64,000 bases of DNA from Lunularia cruciata (Eukaryota; Streptophyta; Marchantiopsida; Lunulariales; Lunulariaceae). The notes beneath the pieces were generated by a model. That model was given only the letters and a program-made list of their open reading frames with translations, did not search any database and was not told the origin of the DNA. Shown here piece after piece: positions 35,160 through 47,235 of this stretch. Every line of letters starts with the position of its first letter. Position 1 is the first letter of the stretch. Made by a program: the position numbers and the translations under genes. The stretch is from NCBI GenBank assembly GCA_948567375.1, contig OX419755.1, positions 47,696,291 to 47,760,290 of the forward strand, written 5' to 3'.

Positions 35160-37080
35160 GTGATGCTTCTATTCAATTCTAGCCACTTTGGACTTGTATC
35201 CTCAATGGAACAACTTATTACATTCCAATGTATCAAATTTTGGTCAACATTGGATTGTCACACTAATACAATTTATAACTCTACAGTCCTTAGTCTAACA
35301 AGATTAAGTGGTCTCTTCTATAAAATATTATTCAAGATTTTTAGTTCATTTTGATATTGATTATAATTGAAGGAAAAAATTTATTTTCATATCTTTAGGT
35401 AGATTTTTAACTTATTATGATATTTCTAGAAAATACGTATATCTCTTCCAACTACTACATGAATTTTTTCCCTAGAACTAGAAATAAGATAGGTTGATCC
35501 ATATGAAAAATGAAATTCCTTGTTAGTATTTTGATATATACATGGTACAAATAGCATTATTTCATCCAAAAGAAGAAGAGCTTGTGCTTGGCTAAGTGCT
35601 TGTTGTTGAGGAATTTTGGCTCACTTTTAAGGGGCTTACTATTACACTTTGGTTATTCTACATCTAACATGTTCTTGTAAAGCGAATATAAGTAAAGTAC
35701 ATTGAGAAGACTATTTGGAAAATCTACTCAAGAAGAACTATAAGAAAGAACTTTGGAAGTGATGTAAGAAAAGTTCAAAAGAGGGATGGGAAGTGATATA
35801 ACAAAAGTAATTAAGAAATTTCCTTAAAAAGAAATATCAAGAAGACCCATTGGAATAACTTTGAGAAGCTAAGGTGTCAAGGATTTCAAGTGAAGAATTT
35901 GAGATGACATTTGTTTCCATTGCTTAACTCTTTGATCAGCATTGAGATATAAAACCTATTCTATAATTGATAATTGCTCTTACTTGAAGAATCTTCACAA
36001 GTCATAAGATTTTTTTATTTATATTCCTTATGTTAATGCTTTCTTCTTGATAACCTATTTACTCTATTTTATTAGGTAAAGAAATTAAATAAAGTTTTAT
36101 TTTAATTTAGTCTCCTTCATTAGAACTACCTGTTTTTTCACGCAAGTACTCTTCTAGTCATTCCTTTTTCTCTTTAAATCTTTGTTTTATTTTTGTTAAT
36201 TATTCATGATAATTCTTAAACCTCCATCTTTTAGTGGGAGAAGAAGATTTTGAAAGTAGTCCAACTCCTTTCCTTTGCCAAAGAACTAAGCTTTTCTTTT
36301 TTTTGGTCTCTTTGCACTTCTCTCTATCTATCAAAGAAGTAATCTGTTTGAGCCTCTCTTTATAGCTCCTCTTTTTATCATATAGGAAGAAAAATGTGTG
36401 GAAAAACATGTCTTTCTTCAAATTCTTAGTTATTGTTTCAATATCTTAATTCTTCTAGTGTCTTGGTGCTTCACTTTATCTATTTAGAATGCTTCTCAAG
36501 CCTATTGATCTTTGTCAAATGGTAGTAAAGTCAAAAATCTATATGAAATTATCTTGAAGCTATTTCATCATACTCATATTTAGAATGTAGTGCACTATAT
36601 ACATAAGTGTGTATCTAAATCCTTTCCATAATAGAGAAAGGTGTTACAAAGGAGGTGTACTTTATAACCTTGAAATGTGTTATCAAACTATAATCTTACT
36701 AAAGAAAATCTTTGTTTTCACTTAGTAAGATCTCCTTACTTAAAATAGCTTGCATCTTGTAGAGGTCATATATTTAAGACTATTGTAATTTTTATACTTT
36801 TAAGTCTATTGGTTGGTAAATTCACACACTCTAAATTTTTTGTTTTTCTTAATAAGTATGGTTTTTAAATATCCACGATTTAAGGTACTTGTTTGTTGGG
36901 ATCAATTACATTCCATAATATAAAAATATTTTTTATGACACTTGGATATAATATTCTAAAAAAAGAAGAAAAAAGGTTTAATCTATTAGCTTCAACCAGA
37001 CCAAAAGTATTTAAGGATTGGGGTTGGGAAGAAAGCCTCACAATTATCAAGGTTTGTAAGATAAATGTTTAAAAATTTTA
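35160..37080. other. AT-rich region, nothing identified
   Basis: Short frames only. The minus-strand frame at 36200-36421 is Lys/Ser-rich with no domain. No LTR or target duplication was seen. It probably contains old repeat DNA. Confidence 0.4.
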
Positions 37081-37091
37081 AATTAGAATTG

Positions 37092-38275
37092 ACAATGAAA
37101 CAACAATGAAACAATGAAATATAAAGTCCAAAAGACCTAAAGAGTCAAAAGGCTGGAAACACAATACAAAACACATGAAATGTGAGCCTAGGCAAGGGCC
37201 TAGGATCTGACCAATCTGTAACAAATTGGTCCGATGTAAAGTAACTTCTGTCATGTACTTCCCTAACGCTAAAGCTTCAACCTGTAAGAGAGTTGAGAAG
37301 TCACTACAAGTTATCTAATGTCTAACTCTAATCCGCATGTAACAAGGGCAATCAACAAACACATGATGCTCATCCTCAACTTTGCTCATAATACACAATT
37401 TGCAAAGTCGCATGGAGTGCTCTATCTGCTGCCAACGTCCTTGTTCTGCTTCTAGTCTATGAGAACTAGTTCTATATTGAGCGATAACATGTCTAAGTGA
37501 AGTAGAAATCCTAGCCAAGAGATAATCTTGCTCACAATACACCAACATAGGATTTACAAAGTGCTGATAGAACACCATCTTGGTACCGGGCTGCTGCCAT
37601 AAGCAAAGTAAGAACTGCTCCTTGATCACCTCTTGAAGTGCAATAGGCTCCAATCTCCAATGTCGCTCAGAAACATTCCACCTTGTGGCCCATGCAATCA
37701 GATCTGTATACCAACCAATAGATAGAGTGGCACATAAAGCTTGGTAGGGAAGTCTCTCATGCTCCATGGACCTCACCTTAGTGGCATATGTGAGAGCCAA
37801 GAACAAAGCTTCAGCCTCAAGAGGCAAAAACCCAGTTTCAGCAAGCAGCAATACATAAGGAGTTTGAGTCCTCACTCCGAGTTCATCACACCTTTTGCCA
37901 CCATGTCTTCTTAGTAGCTGGACCCCAAATCTGAGTACCATAGAGAACCACCGGCTGCACAAGAGATCTGAACAACACCTTCTTCAACTCCCATGTGGTA
38001 AGATGAGCAAGTCTAGAGCGATTCATGAGTGAATACAAAGCTCTAAAACCTGCATTGATTCTCATCTTCACACAAGTAGACCAACTATAGTCATGAGAAA
38101 ACTCAAGGCCCAAGTACTTATAAGAAGAAACCTGCTCCAATTGCTGTCCATCAAAAAAGAAAGGTGTGATACCTTTAGAACCCACCACAATCACCTTGGA
38201 CTTGTCAAGGTTCACCTCCATCTTTGTTTGATTGCAAAAGCAAAGTAGAGAATCCAACAGCTTCAGCTTCTGCAG
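37092..38275 (-). mobile_element. 5'-truncated LINE, RT thumb and C-terminal zinc knuckle
   Basis: Minus-strand frames 37886-38257 (123 codons) and 37315-37962 (215 codons) form the end of a LINE ORF2, separated by one frameshift near 37900-37960. The first begins in the RT after the catalytic box (TKMEVNLDKSKVIVVGSKG, YKYLGLEFSHDYSW, VLYGTQIWGPATKKTWWQKV). The second ends with CKLCIMSKVEDEHHVFVDC, a CCHC knuckle typical of LINE C termini. The loss of the 5' part is usual for target-primed insertion. This differs from the LINE at 12652. A short TTTCATTG repeat tract (37092-37119) sits where the 3' tail is expected. Confidence 0.8.
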
Positions 38276-38429
38276 GCTTATTCAGAGTATCTCAATGTGT
38301 ATTGAGTTGATGTTCAGTGTGTACTTTGATATTACTAAAGAAATTAAGTTCATGTAATAGAATTTATTTGAGTTTCTTGGATTTAGTTTCATTCTCAATC
38401 ATTTATACAAATATAAGATAAACTATATA

Positions 38430-38711
38430 TAGTGCACATATCTTTGTGGAACTTGAAATTTTGTTTTGTTTTCTCTCTTTCTTATAAGGAGGAGTATTTC
38501 CATGTTGAGGAGAAGTACCTCTTGTCAAAGTATTCTTTGGATTCTACCTTTTGTACATATGAAGGTACAAAGAAGAAAACCCTAAAAATCTCTACAATAT
38601 GTAGGAACAAGTGCAAGGAAGTTAGGTCAAAAGAAGGGTCAGAAGCGAAGAAGATATGAACAAAGATTATTTAGAGCTCAAGATCTTTGGAACCAAAGAC
38701 CATGCAAATTG
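38430..38711 (+). mobile_element. Acidic/coiled-coil element, copy 2, leader left of solo LTR
   Basis: Shares TATTCTTTGGAT, GTACATATGAAGGTACAAAG and CAAAGACCAT with 53600-53810. It also matches, in reverse orientation, about 44330-44480. It is interrupted by the solo LTR at 38712; the leader resumes at 39135 as in the uninterrupted copy at 53800. Confidence 0.5.
38707..38711. repeat. Target-site duplication AATTG (left)
   Basis: AATTG just before the solo LTR is repeated exactly just after it at 39135-39139. Confidence 0.8.
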
Positions 38712-39134
38712 TGTAACAATATGGAGTTTAGCGACGAAGTTAGTCGAGCTTATGAAGTAGATAATAAGACAAAATAGCCTAGAATATTCTAGAAGCATCT
38801 AAGAAGCTTCTTGGGAAGCTTCCTAACTAGTTAACTTGCGCCCTAAGCAGGTAGCTTCTAGAAGGAAGCTTCTAGAAGCTTCTAACTAGCTTAGCTTGCA
38901 CGCCAAGTAGGCGGCTTCTAGAAGGAAGCTTCTTGAGAAGCTTCCTAGTTAACTTGGCTTGCACTCTAAGAAAGCGGCTCAAGGAAGCTTCTTGAGAAGC
39001 TTCAAGGGACTTGTTTGCTACCTATAAATACCAAGGCCGAAGCTCATGCTAGGCATTCGGAGTTTTCCCTCATTCAAGTGTCCCAATGTGAATTTCCATT
39101 CTCCTATTTCTCTCCTCGGTTTTGGTCTTTTACA
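38712..39134 (+). mobile_element. Solo LTR of the chromovirus family
   Basis: 423 bp, TGTAACAATATGG to CTTTTACA, colinear with the LTRs at 15069 and 20271 but in the opposite orientation. It is flanked by a perfect 5-bp duplication and no internal sequence, so it formed by recombination between two LTRs. The TATA box (CTATAAATACC) is kept near 39021-39031. The pentamer array is the richest in the window, with a four-unit run at 38865-38882. Confidence 0.9.
38781..39031 (+). promoter_or_regulatory. HSE-like array and TATA box in solo LTR
   Basis: GAAtaTTCtaGAA at 38782-38794 is a contiguous trimer. GAAgcTTCtaGAAgcTTC at 38865-38882 is a contiguous tetramer. Further GAAGCTTC palindromes follow to about 39003. 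TATAAATA starts at 39023. The arrangement is the same as in the other LTRs of the family, so the array is a family feature and not a local accident. Confidence 0.65.
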
Positions 39135-41130
39135 AATTGGATGACACAACCACCTAGGCAAAAAATTGCCACCAAGGATTGTTGGGGCCCATAGAAGAAT
39201 TCTGAGCCAAAGCCAAAGATAGCTCAACCCCAATGGAATATTACCAAAGAGCCATGGCTATAAAAATTGATTGCTAGCTCAATAATTTCACCCCTTGTCA
39301 AGAAACTTAAGAAGCATACCAAAGAACATTCCAACATTCTTAAAACCTTCACAATTAGAATTTCTTTGCAGTTGTAGCACCTTCAATAAGAAGATGGGTT
39401 TGGGTACATTACTTAAGAGCCACGGCTATAAAAATGATTGCTGGCTCAAGAATTTCACCCCTTGATCAAGAAACTTTAGAAGCACCCCAAAGAACATTCA
39501 AGCATTCTTAAAACCTTCACAATTAGAATTTATTTGCAGTTGTAGCACCTTCAATAGGAAGATGGTTTGAGAAAGAAGAGCAATAAGGAAGATCCATGAA
39601 GTGATCCTTTGGTCTCCAAAATTAGATAAGTGGACAATGAGAGCAAAGAGTGAGTTACTCTAGTGCAAGCATTTGATGTTCTTTCTTTAAAAGTGAGAGC
39701 TTGATTCACTTGCCATAATGCGAGAGATGAGGAGTAGAAAACAGAAGGAATCTTTGGTGTTATATTTGGAGTGAAAAATATTGGAGGTTATTACTAAGAG
39801 GTCACATAACTTTCTTTGGACACTAAGTTAAGAGATATGGGGAGGAGTTCAATACAAAGATTGTAGACTCTTTCACAAAGAAGTGGTATACTAGTAAAAA
39901 TTAGAGGGTTGCTAATTATAAGGATCTTGCCTGATGGTTTGTTATGTAGTTGTTGATAAAATTATTTTTACAGATGAAATTACAAAATTGACCATTAATC
40001 AAGCCATTTTCTTCAAGCAAGTCTACTAAGAAGAATTTGTGAGCATGGTACATATGTTCTAATTGTAGGCCTAATCTATGATAAAGGAGTTTGAGGAGGA
40101 TAGAGGAGCAACCTGCCTTGCCTCATTTTGCATTCATTTTTACATGGGGCTGAATTTGGTAAGGGAGGATGACGATAAGAGGTCAGTTGACCATTTTCAC
40201 TTGGAAGAGTACTTTGTAGCTCAACCAAAAGGAAGTAGGATCATTCAAGCCCACCTAGAAGCAAAGTCAAATGTGTAAAATATGGGAGGTTTGTAGAAGT
40301 TGTCACACCAAAGAAGAGTCCTACATCAAGTAGAACCTACAATGAAGGCAGCCAAGAAGATAAGGAAGAATCCCAAGTGGTAGATATTTCTTTGGGTGAA
40401 TATGAAGAATAAGCCAAGGAGGAGAGTTTAGAAGAAGAAGAAGACAATGATGAAGAAAACAATCTCATCTTATAGTAGACCAAATCTTCATCACAAGATT
40501 GAAAATGCAGAGTCCATGCCAAATGAAGAAGAAAAAAATGCAACTCAAGAAGAAGATAAAGATCAAGAAGACCAAGAAGATTCTTGGTTGAACAGCCTCC
40601 TAGTCCAAGATAAGTAGACCTTGACCCAAAAGGCTAAGAAGGAGAAGAAGATAGAGTGATAGATAGAAGATAGAAGATACAAGGAGAAGCAAAGGAGGTC
40701 TCAACAATAGCAACATATCACAAAGATGAAGACATAGTCACTAAACTTAACAACCATATGTTATTGATGGAGCAAATTTCATCATTAATGTTGTTGGGCT
40801 TGCATTAAGGTTCTTGCATATAGTTCTTCCTCAATATTAAGAGGTGTGGCCAAATGCAATGGTCACACTTTAGTATTGAAAAAATTGCATACAAAGGAGT
40901 ACATAATAAAGGTGAAGATGGTGTGTTAACCTGGTATCAACCTAAAAGTGATATAATAATAAGTAATAGGTTGTTCCGTTGAGGACATGATTAGAATTGA
41001 AGAGAAGTATCACAATCTTGTAGTTCATTGATTGTTTTGTATTAAACCTCTTGGGCAAGAACCATTTCCAAAAGAGTGTAGAGTTAGCCTCTTTGGTGCA
41101 TTATGGAAAATAGAAAATCAAAGTAATAAC
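39135..41130 (+). mobile_element. Acidic/coiled-coil element, copy 2, body
   Basis: The leader continues (AATTGCCACC at about 39164) to two CTATAAAA boxes at 39258 and 39426 in a 168-bp tandem duplication. A 66-codon frame at 40078-40278 (MIKEFEEDRGATCLASF...) follows, then an acidic stretch near 40420-40470 (SLEEEEDNDEENN). A segment near 40730-40800 (DIVTKLNNHMLLMEQISSLM) resembles 54450-54540 in position and pattern. Many stops are present. The function is not recognised. It probably joins the coiled-coil part at 44560-45950, with copy 3 lying between in reverse. Confidence 0.45.
39241..39576 (+). repeat. 168-bp tandem duplication carrying TATA-like boxes
   Basis: TTACCAAAGAGCCATGGCTA at 39241 and TTACTTAAGAGCCACGGCTA at 39409 begin two nearly identical units. 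Each has CTATAAAA and ends in CAGTTGTAGCACCTTCAATA followed by AGAAGATGG or GGAAGATGG. The related copy at 53940 has one unit only. Confidence 0.75.
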
Positions 41131-44100
41131 TTTCACTACAAGTAAATTACAAATTAATCTTGAAGGTGATTATTCACTCAATCCAAATTGGCCACTCTAC
41201 TATAGAGACATCAAATCCAAAAGCTGCATAGTAAACTTCTTAGAAAGCACAATTCCAAAGGCTTCTTTGCATTGAAAATATGTCCATGCTTCTTGTATTC
41301 TATGCTATTATTAACACTTCAACTTGCTTATGATCCATCAAGGCATTGATTTTCTCATTTAGAACCTCCAGGATCACACACCCAATCAAGTTAACTTTTT
41401 TCCTTACATTCAAGCACCTATGTTTCTACTCCAAAGTTCCTCATCATTACATTGACAAAAACAACCACCAACACTTGGAATTAAGGTAACAATGATAAAA
41501 AGCTATTGTCTCTTTTGCTAAAATATGATTCCGGGAATGAATACATATTTACACTAAATCTACTACCTTATAAACTCTTCCCACTCTAAGTTGATTGTAT
41601 CTCATGGTTGAAGAAAGCCAAAGATCTTCTTGGCTCATCCTCACTATACATAGAGTTTCCTATCTTTGTCTTATCCTCTCTATTTCTTATAAGTTAATTA
41701 GGCACCTTACACATATTGGGGAAGGTATAAGTTTTTCCCCAAAGACAACTTAAAAATTTTGTCCTTTGGACTAACTATTCCAAATATTTTACAACTACAA
41801 AAAACTTTGGATTTCTTCCAACTCCAAAGATCCAACAACTACAAAGAACTTCTTTTAGTGAAGTATCTCTTGTTTCAAGTTCAATTGCAAAGAACTACCT
41901 TTGCCTTTGAAATTCCTTAGAAAGAGTTTGGTATACTCCTTGTATCTTGCTATTTCTAGTAGATAGGTATCACAAATTTCAATGAAATTCTTGTCCATAT
42001 GTTCCCTAAGTCTAATCGCTAGGTAGTCCATTTTTCTTCTTCATATGTCCTTCCTTCCAACTTCAAGACTTGAAACCTCACCTCATTTAAGTTTTCCTTT
42101 GTTACTTTCTCTTTAGTTGCTTCTTGCAACAACACTAAAAATTGATCTTGAGTTTCCTCCAACTACTTTGATTACCTTCAACTTCTCTTCCTCCAAGTGA
42201 AGTTCAAAATTCCTACTTCCTCCTTCACTTCCTCTAGCATTTGGAGTCAATAAATTCCACTCTCTTCTTTCTCCTTCTTCACATCATTAGTTAGGTATTC
42301 CAACTATATAGCCATTTCTATTTGGTATTTGTACATATGCACCTCCAATCTAACTACTCATATCTTGGCGGTCTTCAATTCTCCTCAAATACTTACCACT
42401 TCTTTGTTCTAGCCTTCAATTGATATTTGTACCCAAGCTTCTTCTCAAGCCCAATTCAAATTGCAACCTCTAGAGTTCTTCCTCTTATCTCCTCTACTCC
42501 AATATCAATGAAGAGTTTTGCCTAATTATCTCAAGGTTTTTTTTGTATAAGTGCTTTTAAATTCTTCATGTCCTCCTTGTACAAGTTCATGTTCTTTTCT
42601 GATTCCTCCTTCCACATATCATCCTTTGCATTTGTGATGTAAATGATTTTATAAAACCTTTGGATTAGTGTGTTGTAATCAACCATGTCATCTTGGTACT
42701 TAGGCAAAAGGAGCTTTATCATCTACAATTTTGATCCAACCAAGTGAACTACAAAATTAGCTTTCTTCGTAACTAATAATTTGATTCTTGGATCACCTCT
42801 CCAAAGTCTTCAACTTTTATTGCACATGAAGGATCCTTGGCTTCTTCTTCTACTTCTACTTGCTCTTCTTCTTCTTGATGGTGTTCTTTGGCTTCATATT
42901 TTCCTTCACTCCAAAGGTCTTCCTCTTGCCTTGCTTTGATGTCCACCTGCTTCTTGGTTGGTGTTAGGAGGTAATTTAGGTTGATGCAATATCTCCTTTT
43001 TGTCTTTTTCTTGGCTTTCTTTGTCTTCACTTTGCTTTGGGTTCAAAGTACATTTGGCATCTTCATACTATTCTTTTCTCTCCAATCTGGGTTCTGACCG
43101 CTCCAAGTTGAAAGCTCCTTCTTCTTAGTATTTATCTTTGGATTCTACTACCTCCTCCTCCAAAGATACTTCAGTTACCTAAAGATTTGTGCTTGGCCTC
43201 TTTACCGGTCTTTGAGGCTTCTGTGGTGTTGTATTCTTCTTCTTTTTCTTCTTTGCCTTTGGGTTGGTTCTTTCTTTGTCCACAAATGCAAATTCTCTTG
43301 TAAACACATACTTTGCATTTGCTTTTTAGTACTTCTTCATAAGTTATTTTGGTTTGGGTTTCAAGGCAAAGTACCCCATTGGATGGGAGTGATTTGGAAA
43401 TTTATTTTGCTCCTCCTTTGTTAATTAGTTCAACCTCATATAAAAATATATCACAAAGGGAGCCAAGAAAGTTGCTACATCATCTAACTTGAACTCCTTA
43501 TGCAAACTCCTTGCTTGAAAGTACAACATGTTCACTTATTTAACAAGATCTCCTTGGTACATATTTTCAAAGAAGATGGCTTGGCTATTTATGAGGTAAG
43601 TTGCTTTTGTTGACTTGAACACCTTCATAATTGCTTTCACCATTGCCCTTCAAGCTGGTTCTTTGTAATTAAGTCCCTCTATCCATTTTTCTTGGACCTC
43701 TTGTTTGTGAAGGAGCCCTTGATGCAGTTATTTGACACCTTATCCATTGGCCTAAAATTTTTATTTATATTCATTTCTCATGTTGGTCTTACTTTTGCTC
43801 CTAAAACGTTACTCTAGTTCTCTTTGGTCCAATTGTGGAGGTTTCCTCTCAAGTTCCTTGTCAATCTCTCCTTCCACTTCTACCTCATGGATGATTCCAA
43901 AGTCCCTTAACTCCCAATTTGGGAGGAAGAAGAAAGGCTCTTGCTTTAAATCACCTCACTCTTGCAATGAATTGACAATTTGTGTCTTCTTGGGCTACAA
44001 ACAATAGCTTTGGAGATCTTTCTCATGGATTTTTGGATGAACACCAAGTTTCCTATCAAAGGTGCTTGGGTACAAAGCAAAGGTTGGACTACTTCAAAGA

Positions 44101-44560
44101 TAGTACAAACTACAAAGGCTTGCTAAGACTTGAATCTTTGACCTCATTTGGACCTTAGATTGAAGAGTTTGGGAAAAAATGAAATTGATCAACAGACATT
44201 TGTTTTTATAGCAAGAATTTTTTGTGGCCAAAAAGTTGGCAAGTTGTCATTCTCTACATATGCACACACTTCCTTATATGAAAATGGTCTCTGGTGGCAA
44301 TTCGTTAATTAGGTGAGGTTGCATAAAAATTGTAGTATGGTCTTTGGGCCCAAAGATCCTTTGAACTTAATTTCTATGCCTCTACCATCCTTTGGCATGA
44401 ACTCCCTTGGCATTCTTTCTTTAGAGTGCTTTTGGTTCCATAATTTCCCTTTGTTCCATGTATAGACACAACTCCAAAGGAAACTTGACTAAGAATTTAT
44501 ACTTCCTAAAAAATAATTATTCTGCCACATCTTTAAGAACAAGTGTAAAATTGATAAAAT
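41130..44560 (-). mobile_element. Acidic/coiled-coil element, copy 3, reverse orientation
   Basis: On the minus strand the shared leader appears near 44480-44290 (ACAAAGG, CCAAAGACCAT, GAATTGCCACC) with a CTATAAAA box at 44204-44211. 42773-43030 encodes a strongly acidic stretch (HHQEEEEQVEVEEEAKDP). 42531-42722 encodes DDMVDYNTLIQRFYK and AKDDMWKEESEKNMN, which lines up with VDYVSLAKPMH and AKNNVLKDEVTK at 54560-54670. Lys/Glu-rich coiled-coil relics follow to about 41400. This is the most complete copy in order: leader, TATA box, acidic region, VDY region, coiled coil. Confidence 0.45.
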
Positions 44561-45125
44561 ATTAAAACTTGTGATAATATGTGTACCAAAAAAAGCTAAG
44601 TGGAAGGAAGATATGGAGAACATAAGGAAATTATAAGGAAGAGTGATAGAAGTTGAATACACTATTGCAAGATAACCACAAGGTCAAGAAGCAAGACACC
44701 TTGCTAGGTGAAAAGTAGAAGGTCTTAATAAATGTATCCAAAGATTGCAAGAAGATTTGATAGCTCTTTGGATTGAACAAAAATAGAAACAATAAGGGTA
44801 CAAAGAAGAATTGTAGACAAAGGAAGCAAAGACAACAATCATACAAGGTGAAATGGAAAGAGAGAGAAGGTAAGGATTGTTACCTTAAAGATACAAATGG
44901 ATGGATATAGGAAAGAGGTAGCCATAGAATTCGAAGTTGTAGCCAAAGACTTGACAAAGGATAAGGAAGAGAGAGCACCATGACAAAGATAATACAAGAA
45001 ATTATTGTCAAAATTAGTGCATTGAAACCAACTCAAAGAAAAGAAAGTAAAGATCATCAAGGAGTAAGAAGATCTTTGGGATCAATTGATAGCCATTAAG
45101 GAAGAGAGCCTGGTAGGTATTAGAC
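44560..45125 (+). mobile_element. Acidic/coiled-coil element, coiled-coil part (copy 4), left piece
   Basis: Broken frames read KCIQRLQEDLIALW near 44740, YRKEVAIEFEVVAKDLTKDK near 44900 and EDLWDQLIAIKEES near 45069-45110. They match 54790-54830, 33960-34010 and 56269-56300 respectively. Reading stops at a solo LTR of another family (45126) and resumes after it. Confidence 0.45.
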
Positions 45126-45816
45126 TCTAATACTCCAAGGACAAGAGAAGAGAGAAAACACAGATTTCACATTCAATCATCCGATGCCCCAAAGGAGCAT
45201 CTTCTCTTTATTATATAGACAAAGAGGATCTCCTCCAAGAAAACTCCACCATAGGATTAGGCACATAGATAGGTGACATGTTGGTCCTGGTCCTATCTGG
45301 TTGGTCAAACAAGCTTTGACCAGAGGGAATATTTTAGGGAATCTTCTTGTAGGAATCTCAGACTCATGTGGGTGAGGTACCATTGGAAAGCTCTCAAGGA
45401 GACAAAGCACTAGGTAGGGAAGGCCAGCCTCTCATGCCTTTGGGGGGAGGATTGCATATTTTTGAGGCCTAATTCATCCATTTAGGCCTCCAAAATTGCC
45501 TTCAAAGATTTTAGGCATATTTTGGTTCCTACTCTATTAGTAGAAGTCCACTTTTGGTGATACCTCTTTCTAATCTGTTTAGTACATCATGTGTTACATC
45601 CTTTCAGATGTTATGAACCAATTCTCAACTTTAAATCATATGTGTAGCTATTGGTTCTAAGGTTTTCAAGTCTATTTCGGTTTCTGCCCTATTAGTAGAA
45701 GTACTCTTTTGGTGATGCTTCTATCTGATCTATTTGATCATCATGTATAACATCATTCCAGATGTTAACAAACCAAATTTCACATCTAGATCATATGGCT
45801 AGCTCTTGGTATTACA
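45126..45816. mobile_element. Solo LTR of a second family, copy 1
   Basis: The copy is about 691 bp and colinear with 48111-48707: ACAAGAGAA, then GGTGACATGTTGGTCC, GTGGGTGAGGTACCATTGGA, CCATTTAGGCCTCCAAAATT and GGTATTACA. Ends are TCTAATAC and GTATTACA. The flanks TAGAC and GAGAC agree at four of five positions, a probable decayed duplication. It is longer than the other copy because a segment with CCTATTAGTAGAAGT and CTTTTGGTGAT is present twice (about 45530-45600 and 45690-45760). Confidence 0.7.
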
Positions 45817-45950
45817 GAGACCAAAGCCAAGCTAAAGGAGATAAAATTGCGACTTCAAACTATTGGCACTCAAGCCTACAAAGATCATAAAATAGACTTG
45901 TTGTCCTTCAAATTGGGAGAAAATATAGAGAGAAATTTTAAGAAACCTAT
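45817..45950 (+). mobile_element. Acidic/coiled-coil element, copy 4, right piece
   Basis: The frame ETKAKLKEIKLRLQTIG...KIDLLSFKLG continues the coiled coil from before the solo LTR. The same order without interruption is seen at 56269-56430 (EERMTKPKLQELKLQVK, then RIDWLILNLK). It is cut at 45950 by the degenerate chromovirus. Confidence 0.5.
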
Positions 45951-46379
45951 TATAATAATATGGAATTAGCAAAAGAGTTAGTAGAATTAGCTATATATAA
46001 CAAAAAAAAGGTAAAGCTAGCATAACTTAGGACTGCTACAAATGTTTTCAAAGCATCTAAGAAGCTTCTTGGTAGAATACAATAAAATCATCTAGCAAGT
46101 TTGGGTGCAAAGCTTCTAGGAATTGAGTAACTTGTATGCCAAGTTAATAGTTAGCTTGGCTTACAACAAGTAAACAACAATCTTAGCTTGCATTCCAAGA
46201 AAAGAGGCTTTTGAAAGAAAACTTACTTGGAAGTTTTTGATAACCTTGTACTTAGGTGGCCTATAAAAACCAAGGCCAAAGCTCATGCTAGGCATTTAGA
46301 TTTTCCTTAAATTGAGAGTTTCAATGTGACCTTACATTTTGATCTTCCATTCTCTTATTTCTCTATTTGGTCTTTTACA
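45951..46379 (+). repeat. 5' LTR of the degenerate chromovirus
   Basis: About 429 bp, ending TTGGTCTTTTACA, followed by TTGGTAAGG where the primer site is expected. The 5' end reads TATAATAATATGG where TGTAATAAT is expected, so the canonical TG is lost. Only remnants of the pentamer array survive (CTAAGAAGCTTCTTGG). Confidence 0.7.
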
Positions 46380-47235
46380 TTGGTAAGGTGGGATGAATGG
46401 AAGGTATAACCCACCAAATCAATCTTTCCCAAACCATCTGAATGCGTATATCTGTGTGTTACCAAAGCACCATTTCCAATAATTTATCACTTCTTGCTTT
46501 GGCCAAGGCTTTTTGAATGTGATCACCTTGTTTGATGAACCATTGAACCGTCTGATTGTAATTGTAACTTATGGACAGTGATTGCATCTATTTTTTACCC
46601 TATATAATTGCATCTATATGTTAACCTATATAATTGCAAGTATGTATTTTGTAAAGTAGTAATCATGGTGGCAATGGTAAAAGTTATCATTGCTATGCAA
46701 TGAAAAATTGAGCATCTTAGTTTATTGTTGGAAAAGAGAGATCATGATGATCAACAACAAGAGAACGAGTAACATTTTGAGAAGGAGTAACATTTTGTAA
46801 CAAGTAACATTTTGGAGGAGATAGAGTTCTATTTCCTAAACAAAATGGATGTGAATGCAAGAATCTACAAAGTGCAATACAAAATTTTGTGTTCAATTAT
46901 GAATGTTATTTTGAGGCACAACTTTCCTAAATTATTGGAGATAAATCCTCTTAGTTATAAGTCAACTTATTGGAGTGAAAAATTATGGTGGCAATTTTTA
47001 GTGCAAAAATAACCATTTTTTGCTCCAATTTCAATATGGGAAGAATTCCAGAGTGCAATCATTAGACAATTCCAAACCGTGAATGTTGCACAAGTTGCAC
47101 AAGATTGATTGGTTGAATTTAAAGAGACCAATGTCAATACAAAGCTATTGCAAAGTAGTACTCTAGTGAACACACCAATTTATTGGGTCACATCAAAGGA
47201 GTTAAAGGAACTTCAAACAACATTGACAAAGTTAT

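Noticed and set aside
42773-43030. Acidic minus-strand ORF as a host nuclear or chromatin protein
   Set aside because: Its acidic stretch and neighbours recur in the same order in other broken copies, so it belongs to the repeated coiled-coil element.
43212-45060. Leu/Phe-rich frames (43212-43424 plus, 44631-44846 and 44839-45060 minus) as membrane proteins
   Set aside because: They are the complements of Lys/Glu-rich coiled-coil coding DNA; the hydrophobicity is a by-product of reading the other strand.
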